Positions 44,518 to 53,642 of a DNA stretch of 64,000 nucleotides are shown piece after piece. Source of the DNA: Eretmocerus hayati (lineage: Eukaryota; Arthropoda; Insecta; Hymenoptera; Aphelinidae); NCBI GenBank assembly GCA_029851415.1, contig CM056742.1:62196454-62260453 (forward strand), in the 5' to 3' direction. The notes below the pieces were generated by a model, which was given only the letters and a program-made list of their open reading frames with translations, had not been told where the DNA came from and made no database searches. Each line of letters starts with the position of its first letter. Position 1 is the stretch's first letter. Made by a program: the position numbers and the translations under genes.

Positions 44518-44552
44518 TATAAAAGCGTACGAATCATTCCATCTGTTCAGTT
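44518..44552 (+). promoter_or_regulatory. TATA and initiator of the cassette array
   Basis: TATAAAAG at 44518-44525 and TCAGTT with its A at 44549, 31 nt downstream. From that point the first ATG is 44729, the start of the 25-nt exon. Confidence 0.6.
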
Positions 44553-44728
44553 CATTAATCCCTGTTCTATTGCAAGTATCTTTCTACTCGTGTTGCTGCT
44601 TTCAAGTCAAATCAGTATTTTTGAAAAGATATCTCAAACAGCCAACAATCTGCAAACTTGGAATAGTTGGAAATCAACTCATCAAAATCTTGACAGTCTT
44701 GTTGTGAAGTCAGTCATACCAGCTTCAT

Positions 44729-44753
44729 AATGGTTTTTGGAATTGGATACGAA
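44729..44753 (+). CDS. Short first exon of the cassette array
   Basis: Encodes MVFGIGYE plus one base and ends AAG|GTAAGA, a near-consensus donor in phase 1. Six of the seven downstream cassettes have an acceptor in phase 1, so each could be joined in frame. No comparable first exon fits between the cassettes. Confidence 0.55.
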
Positions 44754-44813
44754 GGTAAGAGGTTCATGGGTTCAATCTTTTTCATTTAAGTTAATCTCAT
44801 GTTGCCTCTTTTA

Positions 44814-45297
44814 GGGCATTTAGAAATATTAGAAGCAATACGACTCAAAAAGCAGAAGGACTACTTCCCAGCTTTCAATCTTTTTTTGATGATAGAATCT
44901 AACTTATCATAAGTGATTTTGGTAGATTTTTTCGTCCTTGATGGTTAATATACAAGTTGAACATTTGGTCTCGTCGATCTTGAAGGACGGAAGATCGACG
45001 TCCTTCAAGATCGACGAGACCAAATGTTCAACTTGTATAAGAATCTAACTTAGATACTAGATTTGACTTTTGTTTAGTTTTTACTACAACTAGTTTCTAT
45101 TATGAAAAAACGAATTATTTCAAGAAGTTACAAGATCCATGGGAATTGGACTATGAAAGAACTAAATTCCATCCGGATCTAAATACTATGTATTATCTAA
45201 AAGGGGACATTATTAAAATCGTACATTTCATCCATGAATTTAAATATATGATAAAAGGAATGTACCTAGTAGAAGTCAAAATGAAAAAAAAAGATTA
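44814..45297 (+). pseudogene. Cassette U1 (interrupted by a mini-Penelope)
   Basis: Acceptor CTCTTTTAG|GGC at 44813. The homologous reading (LEILEAIRLKKQKDYF) is reached only if one T of the run 44818-44821 is removed, otherwise the frame differs. The 133-bp hairpin at 44907-45039 splits it; coding resumes after the 13-bp duplication and ends with YYLKGDIIKIVHFIHEF..VEVK and TAA at 45297. Dead through insertion and probable frameshift. Confidence 0.6.
44907..45039 (+). mobile_element. 133-bp mini-Penelope hairpin
   Basis: Consists only of the terminal sequence of the PLE at 30238-32873 and its inverted copy: CAAGTTGAACATTTGGTCTC at about 44953, a short spacer, then the complement. Flanked by an exact 13-bp duplication AGAATCTAACTTA (44894-44906 and 45040-45052). 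It lies in cassette U1. Confidence 0.9.
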
Positions 45298-45309
45298 ATT
45301 TTTTTCTAG

Positions 45310-45719
45310 TTCAGTTCTCTGTATTGGAAGGATGCCTTTCCAATATGAAACTATATACTGACGAGAGAATGAGCTATTCCGAAGCCTCCTGCGATTATCT
45401 TACGAATCATTCAGAATTCGATCACTCGTGTACTTTTTATTTGAATTATGAAACAAATGTATTTTATTCTTCATTCTATTTTGATAGAGTACTATTAGCT
45501 TCGAGCAATTATGAAATTGATTGTTTAAGGCGATATGTTGCTAGCATAGTGGGTCCTTATTATTTCGAAGGAAATATACATAAAATGTTTGAATTCATAT
45601 TATTTTATGGTTTTTGCTTTGAGCGCGCGCAATTGGTAGACCTGAAAGTGAAATATTTTTCTAGACCAATTGAAAATCCTTGTGAGATTGCTGAACGCAC
45701 TAATGGATTTCAACGATGA
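45310..45719 (+). CDS. Cassette U2
   Basis: Begins after acceptor TTTTTTCTAG (45309) in phase 1 and is open to 45719. The family motif is present as VGPYYFEGNIHKMFEFILF followed by AQLVDLKVK. The tail past this motif runs into U3 in another frame, so the natural end may have been lost. Unknown function. Confidence 0.6.
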
Positions 45720-46029
45720 GGAACATGGCTCTCTTGAACCAGTCTTCGATAAATTCGGACGTTTTGAGTTGTACTTAGATGACAGAGTAATATTTTCCTT
45801 AGTTTTTGGGACAAATTATTATTGGACTTCGGAAAATTATGATTTTCAAATGTTGAAGAACAGTGGATGGATAGTAGATGAAGATTACTCATTTCGTCCA
45901 AAATTTGCATCCACATTCTATTACCGAGGATCTTCAAAAGAAATTGTAAAAATTTTGCAAGGAAATTTCCACTGCATGACATTTATTCAAGTTGTAAAAC
46001 TAAAACCTAACCATTTACAGAGCAAATGA
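45665..46029 (+). CDS. Cassette U3
   Basis: Acceptor ATTTTTCTAG (45664) lies inside U2. Phase-1 reading starts DQLKILVRLLNALMD, then VIFSLVFGTNYYW, IVDEDYSF, and motif STFYYRGSSKEIVKIL followed by QVVKLK. Stop TGA 46027-46029 overlaps an in-frame ATG of U4 at 46026. Intact. Confidence 0.65.
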
Positions 46030-46375
46030 AAATCGTGCGTCGTATCGCAGAATACATTGAGTCGCACTTCACTAACAGCAACTTTCAACTAGAAGATATA
46101 TTTACAGAGTATGAGCAAAACAAATCATGTTTCGACTCAAGCAAAATAATAACAATGATATACAATAAACATCCATGGGCTTACCATAATAACCTCTGCA
46201 AGAACTTAGAAATAGTTGTTGGGAAGTTGATCCAAATGATTCAAACTTTAACCCGGATTTATATTCAATCTACTATGCTAGAGGAAATATTCATGAAATT
46301 ATAGCTATACTTGATCAGGATATGCCTTGAATTTTTAATGTGCAATTTGTGAAACTGAGAGCAAAAAAATTTTGA
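46021..46375 (+). pseudogene. Cassette U4, broken
   Basis: Acceptor CCATTTACAG (46020) inside U3; phase-1 start EQMKIVRRIAEYIE. The frame shifts near 46205-46225; the other frame has the motif PDLYSIYYARGNIHEIIAIL, then an in-frame TGA at 46327-46329 before FNVQFVKLR and TGA at about 46375. Confidence 0.55.
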
Positions 46376-46378
46376 CAG

Positions 46379-46707
46379 GTAAAAGAGAGATAATGAGGGC
46401 ACAGCTACAAGATGGGAATTTTAATAGTATTTTAGAGTTGATCAGAGATGGAGAAATAAAATTCACATATATTCATTCAATAATTTTTAATGTTGAAAGG
46501 ATTGGAAAAACTAGTAAAGAATTTCGTAAATTCAGAAAAAGTGAATGGAAAGTCGATCGAAATGCATGTGAATACAATAGTTTGATTTCAAAAGATTATT
46601 ACAGAAGAGGTGACATATATCAAATATTATCATTTTTAGAAAAATATAGAGATCGTATAACGAATGTGCAATTAGTTCACTTGGGACCTAGAATGAGAAT
46701 AGAATAA
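46379..46707 (+). CDS. Cassette U5
   Basis: Acceptor TTTTGACAG (46378), phase 1, start KREIMRAQLQDGNF. Contains YIHSIIFNVE, WKVDRNACEYN and motif SKDYYRRGDIYQILSFLEKY followed by VQLVHL. Stop at 46707. Intact. Confidence 0.65.
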
Positions 46708-46752
46708 GTTATTGACACTAAATAGGCAAGAGTATGCTGATTTTTTCAACAG

Positions 46753-47087
46753 GTCAAAAAGAAATGTTGAAGGAGATGTTAAATTGTCGAGAATCCTATT
46801 ACACTCACTGTCTCATGTCATGGGAGATTGGACATATTTTCGTACATTCATTTGTTCTTAATGTCAAGCGTAACTGTAAAAATATTAGTTTTTAGGAATT
46901 GAAAGATAGTATTTGGACAGTTGATACGTCAAAATGTAGTTTCAATCGTCTAATCTCATGCGGATATTTCATAAGAGGAGATATAGGTGATGTCTTGAAG
47001 GGGTTATTTGACAACTTTCATATCATCAAGAACCCTCACATCGTACAACTGAAATTAGATATACCAGAAATTAGATTTAATGTATAA
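46753..47087 (+). pseudogene. Cassette U6, one in-frame stop
   Basis: Acceptor TTTTTTCAACAG (46752), phase 1, start GQKEMLKEMLNC if preceded by G. TAG at 46893-46895 breaks the frame before WTVDTSKCSFN and the motif SCGYFIRGDIGDVLKGL, followed by HIVQLK. Stop at 47087, 8 nt inside the next open frame. The TAG also looks like a possible internal acceptor (TTTTTAG|GAATTG). Confidence 0.55.
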
Positions 47088-47110
47088 AGTTTGTAAATCT
47101 TCCAATCCAG

Positions 47111-47433
47111 AACAATTACAAGCAATTAAATCAATCATCGTCGAGTCGGACGAAGAGCACCTCAAAGCTCTGGAAAAATTTCAAGAAATTGGAGGGAAAA
47201 TGGATAAAACTATTATTTTTTCTATCATTTTTGAGAGTAACTGCGTATTCCCTATGTTCCTTGATTTCTTAACTAGTAAATTGATTGTAGATAGAGATAA
47301 ACGTGAATTCAACCCATCTCGTTCAATTTCTCATTACTATCAAGGTAATGTTGAAGAAATCATAACTTTTCTGCATATATATCGCTCTTATATCCAGGAT
47401 GTACAAATTGTTGTATTAAAGAATAGAAGATGA
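47111..47433 (+). CDS. Cassette U7
   Basis: Acceptor CTTCCAATCCAG (47110), phase 1, start EQLQAIKSIIVES. Contains TIIFSIIFESN, LIVDRDKREFN and motif ISHYYQGNVEEIITFLHIY followed by VQIVVLK. Stop at 47433. The frame is also open upstream to an ATG at 47080. Intact. An AATAAA signal follows at about 47593. Confidence 0.65.
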
Positions 47434-47761
47434 ATAAAAATAACTTTTCGGAGGAGTCAGAATATATATGATATGTATGGGAAATGGAAAACAGGTTGGG
47501 CTCCACGGGATGCAGCGATGGAGGGGCTGCTCCATCTAAAAACCAAAAAAAAATGTATCTAGCTTTGATTATATGTGCTTGCTTCAAAATTCAATAAACT
47601 CATATATCTATATATCTACACTTCAGTTGTTTGTTATTGATCAATCCTCCCCATAAAGCTAGATTTTCAAAGTTGAAAAAAAAAATTTGCCGGAACTCGG
47701 GAACGAATTCATGATTAACCAACTGCTTCAAGCTGCTCAAATTTCATTAGCTCAATCGCTA
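47434..47761 (+). other. Noncoding stretch between cassette array and right TIR
   Basis: AT-rich; contains AATAAA near 47593, a likely poly(A) signal for the array transcript. Nothing else seen. Confidence 0.5.
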
Positions 47762-48217
47762 CATGAAGTAAGAAAAAAAGATCGCGCAGCAATAAGTCTC
47801 AAGCATGAAGTAAGACTGCGCGCTAATCGCGCGCGTGTATCGTAACAAATCTCCATTCACATCTTGAGAAAACGAATCTCCGTGTGCATCCAGAGGTGAA
47901 GATCGCACAGTGCATTCACCGTATGCTAATCGAGACCGCGCGCTGAACGCGCGCGTAATCTGCAATTATCACGCGCTAAAGTACGCCGGCCGATGTCTAG
48001 GATGGTCTTCTTCCGGGAAAGCTTGCAAGCTCTCTGCAGTGGGGGTAGAACCTAGTGAAAATCGGGGCCGGCTTTGTCCTACCATGTCTCAAGGTTAAAG
48101 CCAGGCAGCCGAAGATGATGTCTAGGATGGTCTTTTTCTGGAAGAGCTTGCAAGCTCTCTGTAGTGGAGGTAGAACCTAGTGCCAATCGGGCTGGTAGCG
48201 GCTTTGTCCTGTCTACT
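47762..48217 (-). repeat. Right terminal inverted repeat of the Maverick
   Basis: Reverse complement of the left TIR. It has the CG-rich inner zone (47762-47990) and two of the roughly 130-bp subterminal units, each with the AGAGCTTGCAAGCTCT core (48019-48036 approximately and 48143-48158). Ends CCTGTCTACT at 48217. Confidence 0.92.
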
Positions 48218-48223
48218 CTTCCG
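48218..48223 (+). repeat. Maverick target-site duplication, right copy
   Basis: CTTCCG, matching CATCCG at 12203-12208 with one mismatch. LINE-A coding resumes directly behind it. Confidence 0.8.
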
Positions 48224-49722
48224 GCAACTGGTGATCTCATAGTACATATTTTCGATTCCTCTTCCGCTCATAGCGTTTTTCCTGAGGCTTGGAAGCAAGC
48301 GCAGCTGATCGCATTGAAGAAGACTGCAGCTCCATCAACGGTCTCGGACTCCCGTCCCATAGCGCTGCTGTGTTTCCTTCTCAAGGTTCTGGAAAAAATT
48401 GCACATGACCAAATCACGGAGTATTTGAGAGTAGAAAAACTTCTTGATCGCTTCCAGACTGGTTTCAGGCAATACCATAGCACTCAGACAGCCTTACTAA
48501 AGTTGACGGACATCAGAGTAGGCATTGATAGGAACAAGATCACCTTACTCCTACTATTCGACTTTAGCAAAGCTTTCGACACAATAACACCTTCAAAGCT
48601 GTTGAGGAAGCTCCGAAACCTTGGTTTTTTGAAAGATCGGCACTCCTGTGGATAAAATCATACTTACAAGGCCGCACCCAAATAGTCACTTCAAAATCCG
48701 GTAGTTCTGATTGGCTCGGAACCAATCTGGGTGTTCCACAGGGATCCATTCTCGGGCCTTTACTCTTCAGCTTATATGTTGATGACTTACCTGGTTTGCT
48801 AGACAAAAAGTCGGTATATCATCTATTCTATGCGGATGATCTTCAAATTCATCTCCAAGTCGAGAAAACTAAGATCAAGGAAGGCATCACTCGGCTGGGA
48901 GAAGTAGGACGACTCATTGCTAAATGGGCCAGAAGTTCCGACCTGCGTCTCAACGCTGGCAAGACCAAGGCAATCTTCTTCAGCTCTGAGAGAAATATCA
49001 AAGATCTGATGAGAATGGACTTGCCAGGGGTTGAGATATAAGAAGGAAAGTTCATTCCGTTCAGCGATACGGTCGTGAGTTTTGGTGTTACACTTGATAG
49101 TGAACTGACATGGAAACCGCACATTGACCAAGTAACTAAGAAAGTGAACAGAGCCCTATACGGATTGCGGTTTTTTAGGGCGTGTATCACCAGACTTCTC
49201 CGAATTCGCCTAATCGAGTCATTAGTTCAACCGCATTTAGATTATTGCTCAGTCGTGTACCTCGACGCCACGGACGAACAGCGGCAATGGATACAGCGAC
49301 TGAGCAATTCATGTGTGAGGTACATTTTTGATCTTAGGAGAGACAAGCACATCACCCCGTTTAGGGAGCGTTTGGGTTGGTTACGTACTGATTCGCGGAG
49401 AATGTACTTCGCAGCACTTTTGATGCATAGGATCATGCATCTTGGAGAACCTGGCTACCTAGCTGCGATGTTTACCAGGTACCAATCTGAACGCCCCGTA
49501 CGTGGTGATGCAGAAGAGCGGGTACTAAAGGTTCCCAATATGAGACTTGAGTACGAAAAAAGATCATTCCAGGCTCAATGTGCTCATTTGTGGAACTTTC
49601 TCCCTCCGGGCTCACGGCAGCTGGGGGAAATATCAGTATTCAAAGAAGCCTTGAAAGATTTCCTTCTGACTCAGTCTTCTCAGAGGATTGATGTGGAGAG
49701 GAGGCATTATTTCAATCTCTGA
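48218..49722 (+). pseudogene. LINE-A ORF2, reverse transcriptase half
   Basis: Motifs in order: AWKQAQLIALKK, DSRPIALLCFLLKVLEKI, DRFQTGFRQYHSTQTALL, DFSKAFDTI (catalytic Asp), LGVPQGSILGPLLFSLY, HLFYADDLQ (catalytic YADD, 48829-48840), then thumb and tail to 49722. One frameshift near 48640 and an in-frame TAA at 49039-49041. It synthesises element cDNA at the nicked target. Upstream half at 10781-12208. Confidence 0.88.
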
Positions 49723-50157
49723 ACTTTGATATGTTTGGGCTCTTTTCAATTAGCTTTTCCTTTTTCAAAAGAGTTATACGTGGCTACTTCGTCACTGTAT
49801 TGTAATTTCTGTGATATTTCTGCTGGCCCAAGCCTTTTATATGCCTTTCTACATGAGAATGTTTCCCTCTCCTTGATCGTTCTTGTAATGACTGATATAT
49901 GTATATGAGAATGTATTTCATCATTCTCTCCCTCGACTTCTATGCATCTCTCGATGCCTTAGAATGACTGGTCACTTCCTGTGATAATTCTGATATTCCT
50001 TGACCAAAAAGACAAATGCTCATACTTTTTTTATATCTTTTATTTAGGTGGAACATATGTGACATACGCCACTGTATTTTCTCAATTTTGCCTTCGGGTG
50101 AATAATGGTTATCAATCAATCAATCAATCTCTCTCTTTCTCTCTCTTCCTTTTTTCT

Positions 50158-50765
50158 CTTTAAGGTGGTTCGAGGGCAAAATCTGCCTCAAGATCTCTTG
50201 GATCCGTCGCCAGACACCGGACTGATTCAGTTTACGCGAACTACGCATAGTCCACGCAGGCCATACCAGGCGAGTCACGAGTTTGGGTAGGGCCCACCGA
50301 GAGGTGGGCCCGGCCGTGTAAAATCCCTCTCCCCTCGATTTCCGATACCTAGGTCATCGGTCGATCAAGGAGGAGATCCATCTGCATCTACCATCTCAGC
50401 CCGGAACCGCGTGAGCATTACTTCAGGTTGAGTGACATGTCTCGCGCTCGATTGCGAGCGTTCCTCTTCTCTATCTTCTCTCTCAGGCCATTTGTCGGCA
50501 TCTTCTATCTTCATACTTCCTTTTCCCCTCTCTTTCTCCTTTCTTCGCTCTTCTTTCTTCTTTCTCCCCTCTTCAGTCCATCATAGTCCTCCTGGTATTA
50601 TTTGGACCTCTCCCGTCTGAATCGGCAGAATCACTGTAATTCGCCTGATTCGAGGCGCCTCACTTCCCTCTCTTCCTCCTCCTTACGGGTCATCACCAGC
50701 TTGATGTATCCGGTGACTCTATCCCATGTTTCCTGGATGCGGAGCAAGTACGGGACGAGATTCTC
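50158..50765 (-). mobile_element. R1-like LINE copy A: inverted 3' fragment
   Basis: Reverse complement of the 3' end of the same family as 55040-56091: on the minus strand it reads from ENLVPYLLRIQETW through a purine-rich tract to CTGAAGTAATGCTCACGCGG and ends ACCACCTTAAAGAGAAAAAAGG. Its 3' end abuts the CT repeat behind LINE-A. No gene beyond the ORF2 C terminus. Confidence 0.75.
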
Positions 50766-52066
50766 AGGGGACGTATGATATCGTGGGAGGTCCTGGACAT
50801 GGAAACATTGAGGGACCATCGACATATTCGGTTTCGGCTCAGGACTGACAGACAGAGACAAACCATACGCAGACCGCGACCGACGGGGTGGCGGGTGCGC
50901 AGGCTGGATGAGGGAAGAATCCGTGAATCAATAGAAACACCCGAAGATCTCTCGATGAACATCACCGCGGACGAGGCTGTGGATATGGTGACCATCACAA
51001 GAGTTTTTGACGCATCGATGCCTCGCAAGACAACATCATGCTTTTGGAGGAAACCAGAATACTGGATCACCGACGAGATAAAAGCTCTACAAAGAATGAG
51101 CAATAAAGAAAGGAGAACCGCGTGGCGATCAAGGAAGCTGAAACGACCATCACTAGCGGGAGATGACAGGGCGTATAGAGGAGCGAAGGAGGCTCTCGTT
51201 CTAGCTATCCGGAAAAGCAAAGAAAAGTTCGAGGGTGAATTGTGTGACATGGTTAATGAAGACCCGTGGGGTACGCCATACCGCGTGGTTATGTCCAAAG
51301 TCCGACCCCGGAAGGGTAACCCAGCACCGACCGATGCAGCTCCCTTGCGCAGCATCATGGGAGACCTCTTCCCAGCAGGAGAATCTAGAGTCACATTCCC
51401 TCCGGGCAGCGACGACCCCATCCCACTCTTCACTTTGCAAGGGCTACTCATAGCGCCTCAAGAGGCTGTCGAACGGCAAGGCCCCTGGCCTGGATGGCAT
51501 TCCAAACGAGACTCTGAAACTGGTCTTCAAATACGAGCCAGATTTACTCCTCGACCTCATGAACATCTGTCTGAGCGCGGGAACTTTCCCGGTTAAGTGG
51601 AAACGCCAGAAGCTGGTCCTGATACCTAAAGGTCAAGGAGGCCAACGCCCTCTCAGCATGCTCGACAATATCGAAAGAATGTACGAGAGGATGGTGCTCA
51701 ACAGGGTCGAGGAAGCCTACGAAGAGAGCGGCGCGCTATCACCAATGCAGTTTGGGTTTCGGAAGGGACAAAGCACTGTGCACGCGATTGAGGAGTTCCA
51801 AGAACGGGTTCAAACGTCGGTAGGGAACCCATACCAAAGAAGAGGAGGATTCTGTGCCATTATTGCGTTGGTCATACACGCAGAAAAGTGCGCGGAGGTA
51901 GAGATGGCGCAGCGGCGGCTCATCTGTTCTCGGCGGCGCGAGTGTTCGGCCGCCGCGCTCGCGGGGCTTGAAACGCCGCGGCGATGTAAACAAACCGTTC
52001 GCTCAGAATATCAAAACAAATGAGACGTGTGTTACAGATAAGGGTTTAAATTGTATTCCGTCGTAC

Positions 52067-52148
52067 AGAGTCGTGGCGTAGTGGCTACGGAGTCTGCTTT
52101 TTGACCAGAGGGCCTTGGTTCAAATCCCAGGCATGTCAAATTTTTTTT
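52067..52148 (+). ncRNA. tRNA-like Pol III unit, left arm of the TA element
   Basis: A box TGGCGTAGTGG (52074-52084), B box GGTTCAAATCC (52117-52127), then T8 at 52141-52148 as terminator. A possible anticodon arm TCTG..CAGA around TTTTT suggests a Lys-like origin. Acceptor strands do not pair, so it is not a working tRNA gene, but it may be transcribed. Confidence 0.55.
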
Positions 52149-52982
52149 GGCTAGGATTTTTTTTTAATTTTCCTTACTTTACAGAATCATCATATCTTGA
52201 TATGAAGAAACTCATTTGGTAAATATTTTCCTCTGCGTGCATTCTATGTTGTTCTGATTTCAACCGATTGAATTCATATGATCAATCTCGGTTAAACATT
52301 TTTGAAATCTCGGTGCAAAATCGAATATTTTTCGATGAACCGTGAGTAAACGTTGACGAACTGTGCGCAAAGTACACTTTCACGCCCAGTGTATGGGAAT
52401 AATTCTAATACCATTTTATTAAGATTCATTCCTAAGAAAACACGCAAGAATGTCCAAAAATTTGTAGTTATCAACCTAATCAGTCGTAAATTTTTAGAAA
52501 TCATTACGTCTTTGTTTTGAAATTCAATTTACTTATTGGAACTTATTAAAAATGATCAGGTCATCACTGATCTAATATGATCTTTATCAAATTGATTTGA
52601 AAAGTGATCTACTATGGTGAACGTCGAACTGAAATATCATTGAAAGGAAAGAGATAACAATTTCTGAAAATCCATTGTTAATACAAATTTTCTGATATCG
52701 TCATGTGTTTTTTTGGAAATCGATTTGACTAGAAACTTCTTAAGATTGATTAGGTCTTGAAATGATCTGATATATTCAGCATTGAATCGATTTTAAGTAG
52801 TTTATTGTACAGTGAACGTTGCACACTGTTCAAAAATGTCTAACCGAGATTGATCATATGAATTCAATCGGTTGAAATCAGAACAACATAGAATGCACGC
52901 AGAGGAAAATATTTACCAAACGAGTTTCTTCATATCAAGATATGATGATTCTGTAAAGTAAGGAAAATTAAAAAAAAATCCT

Positions 52983-53067
52983 AGCCAAAAAAAATTTGAC
53001 ATGCCTGGGATTTGAACCAAGGCCCTCTGGTCAAAAAGCAGACTCCGTAGCCACTACGCCACGACTC
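52983..53067 (-). ncRNA. tRNA-like Pol III unit, right arm of the TA element
   Basis: Inverted copy of the left-arm unit: A box complement at 53051-53061, B box complement at 53008-53018, T-run complement at about 52987-52994. The two units point at each other across the loop. Confidence 0.55.
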
Positions 53068-53089
53068 TGTACGACGGAGTTCAATTTAA

Positions 53090-53642
53090 GGTAGTTGTAC
53101 ACCAACTCCGTGAGTCAGAGAGACTTAACCTCACTTTTTCGCCCACTTTAAAATAGTCGAAATTATTATTTTTGTTAATAACTGCACTCTTTCCACCAAA
53201 CAACAAACAAAAACGGTCATCTGAGATTTCCTGAACCGAATCAGGCATGGTTTCCAAAGTTATCTAGCCTAAAATCAAAATCACGTGTCGCATTTTTTGC
53301 ATTCTACGCTTTGTATGAACAATTACTAAAAAACGACGTGGTCCATCATCTCCAGACTTGGCCATATGATTCATTGATACATAAACTCGGATCTCTCGCA
53401 GGCCTAACATTTTCTGTTGATCAGGTTTTGCGCTAGACCCATTTTTGTGCTGTTTTTGGGGCCCGCTCCCATAAGCGCAATGTTGAAAATGTGCAAAACT
53501 GGTCAAATTGCGACGATCAATACTCGAAAACGGGATGGTCAGCCGTTCTGGAATTTTGCACACGTACTCTTCGATATTAGAACCATCTCTCTGCAGAATC
53601 TCGAGAAATTCTGTTGATGAATAATTTTGGTGTACAACTACC
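53090..53642. mobile_element. TTAA-flanked MITE inside the foldback arm
   Basis: 553 bp starting GGTAGTTGTACACCA and ending with the complement TGGTGTACAACTACC, flanked by TTAA (53086-53089, 53643-53646). The interrupted arm matches the other arm once it is removed. TTAA targets suggest piggyBac-like mobilisation. No coding capacity recognised. Confidence 0.75.

Larger units (their letters stand above)
12209..48217. mobile_element. Maverick/Polinton giant DNA transposon with nested insertions
   Basis: 36 kb between inverted repeats beginning AGTAGA(T/C)AGGACAAAG, the AG start typical of Polintons, with a 6-bp target duplication. It carries every hallmark Polinton gene: protein-primed PolB, retroviral-type integrase, FtsK/HerA-type ATPase, adenovirus-like protease, and major and minor capsid proteins. 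Foreign insertions are a gypsy remnant (12486-16674), a foldback element (23493-28847), a Penelope-like element (30238-32873), ISL2EU (33193-37651) and a mini-Penelope (44907-45039). Without them the element is about 19 kb, normal for the family. Several genes are broken, so it is probably immobile now. Confidence 0.95.
48218..50127 (+). mobile_element. LINE-A copy 2, 3' part
   Basis: Continues the LINE broken at 12208: reverse transcriptase to 49722, 3' untranslated region with no gene (49723-50111), and a (TCAA)n tail at 50112-50127, followed by a CT repeat to about 50146. Together with 8668-12208 the element measures about 5.45 kb, normal for a LINE. Confidence 0.88.

Noticed and set aside
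44383..44730. 115-codon ORF with a hydrophobic segment before the cassette array
   Set aside because: Contains the TATA box and initiator used for the array, overlaps a second ORF of equal quality, and has no similarity I recognise; more likely promoter and leader.
47080..47110. ATG 47080 as the start of U7
   Set aside because: Possible, but homology with other cassettes begins exactly at the acceptor at 47110; the residues before it do not align.
52067..52140. Functional tRNA-Lys gene
   Set aside because: A and B boxes fit, but acceptor strands do not pair and the T stem has a mismatch; kept only as a tRNA-like Pol III unit.
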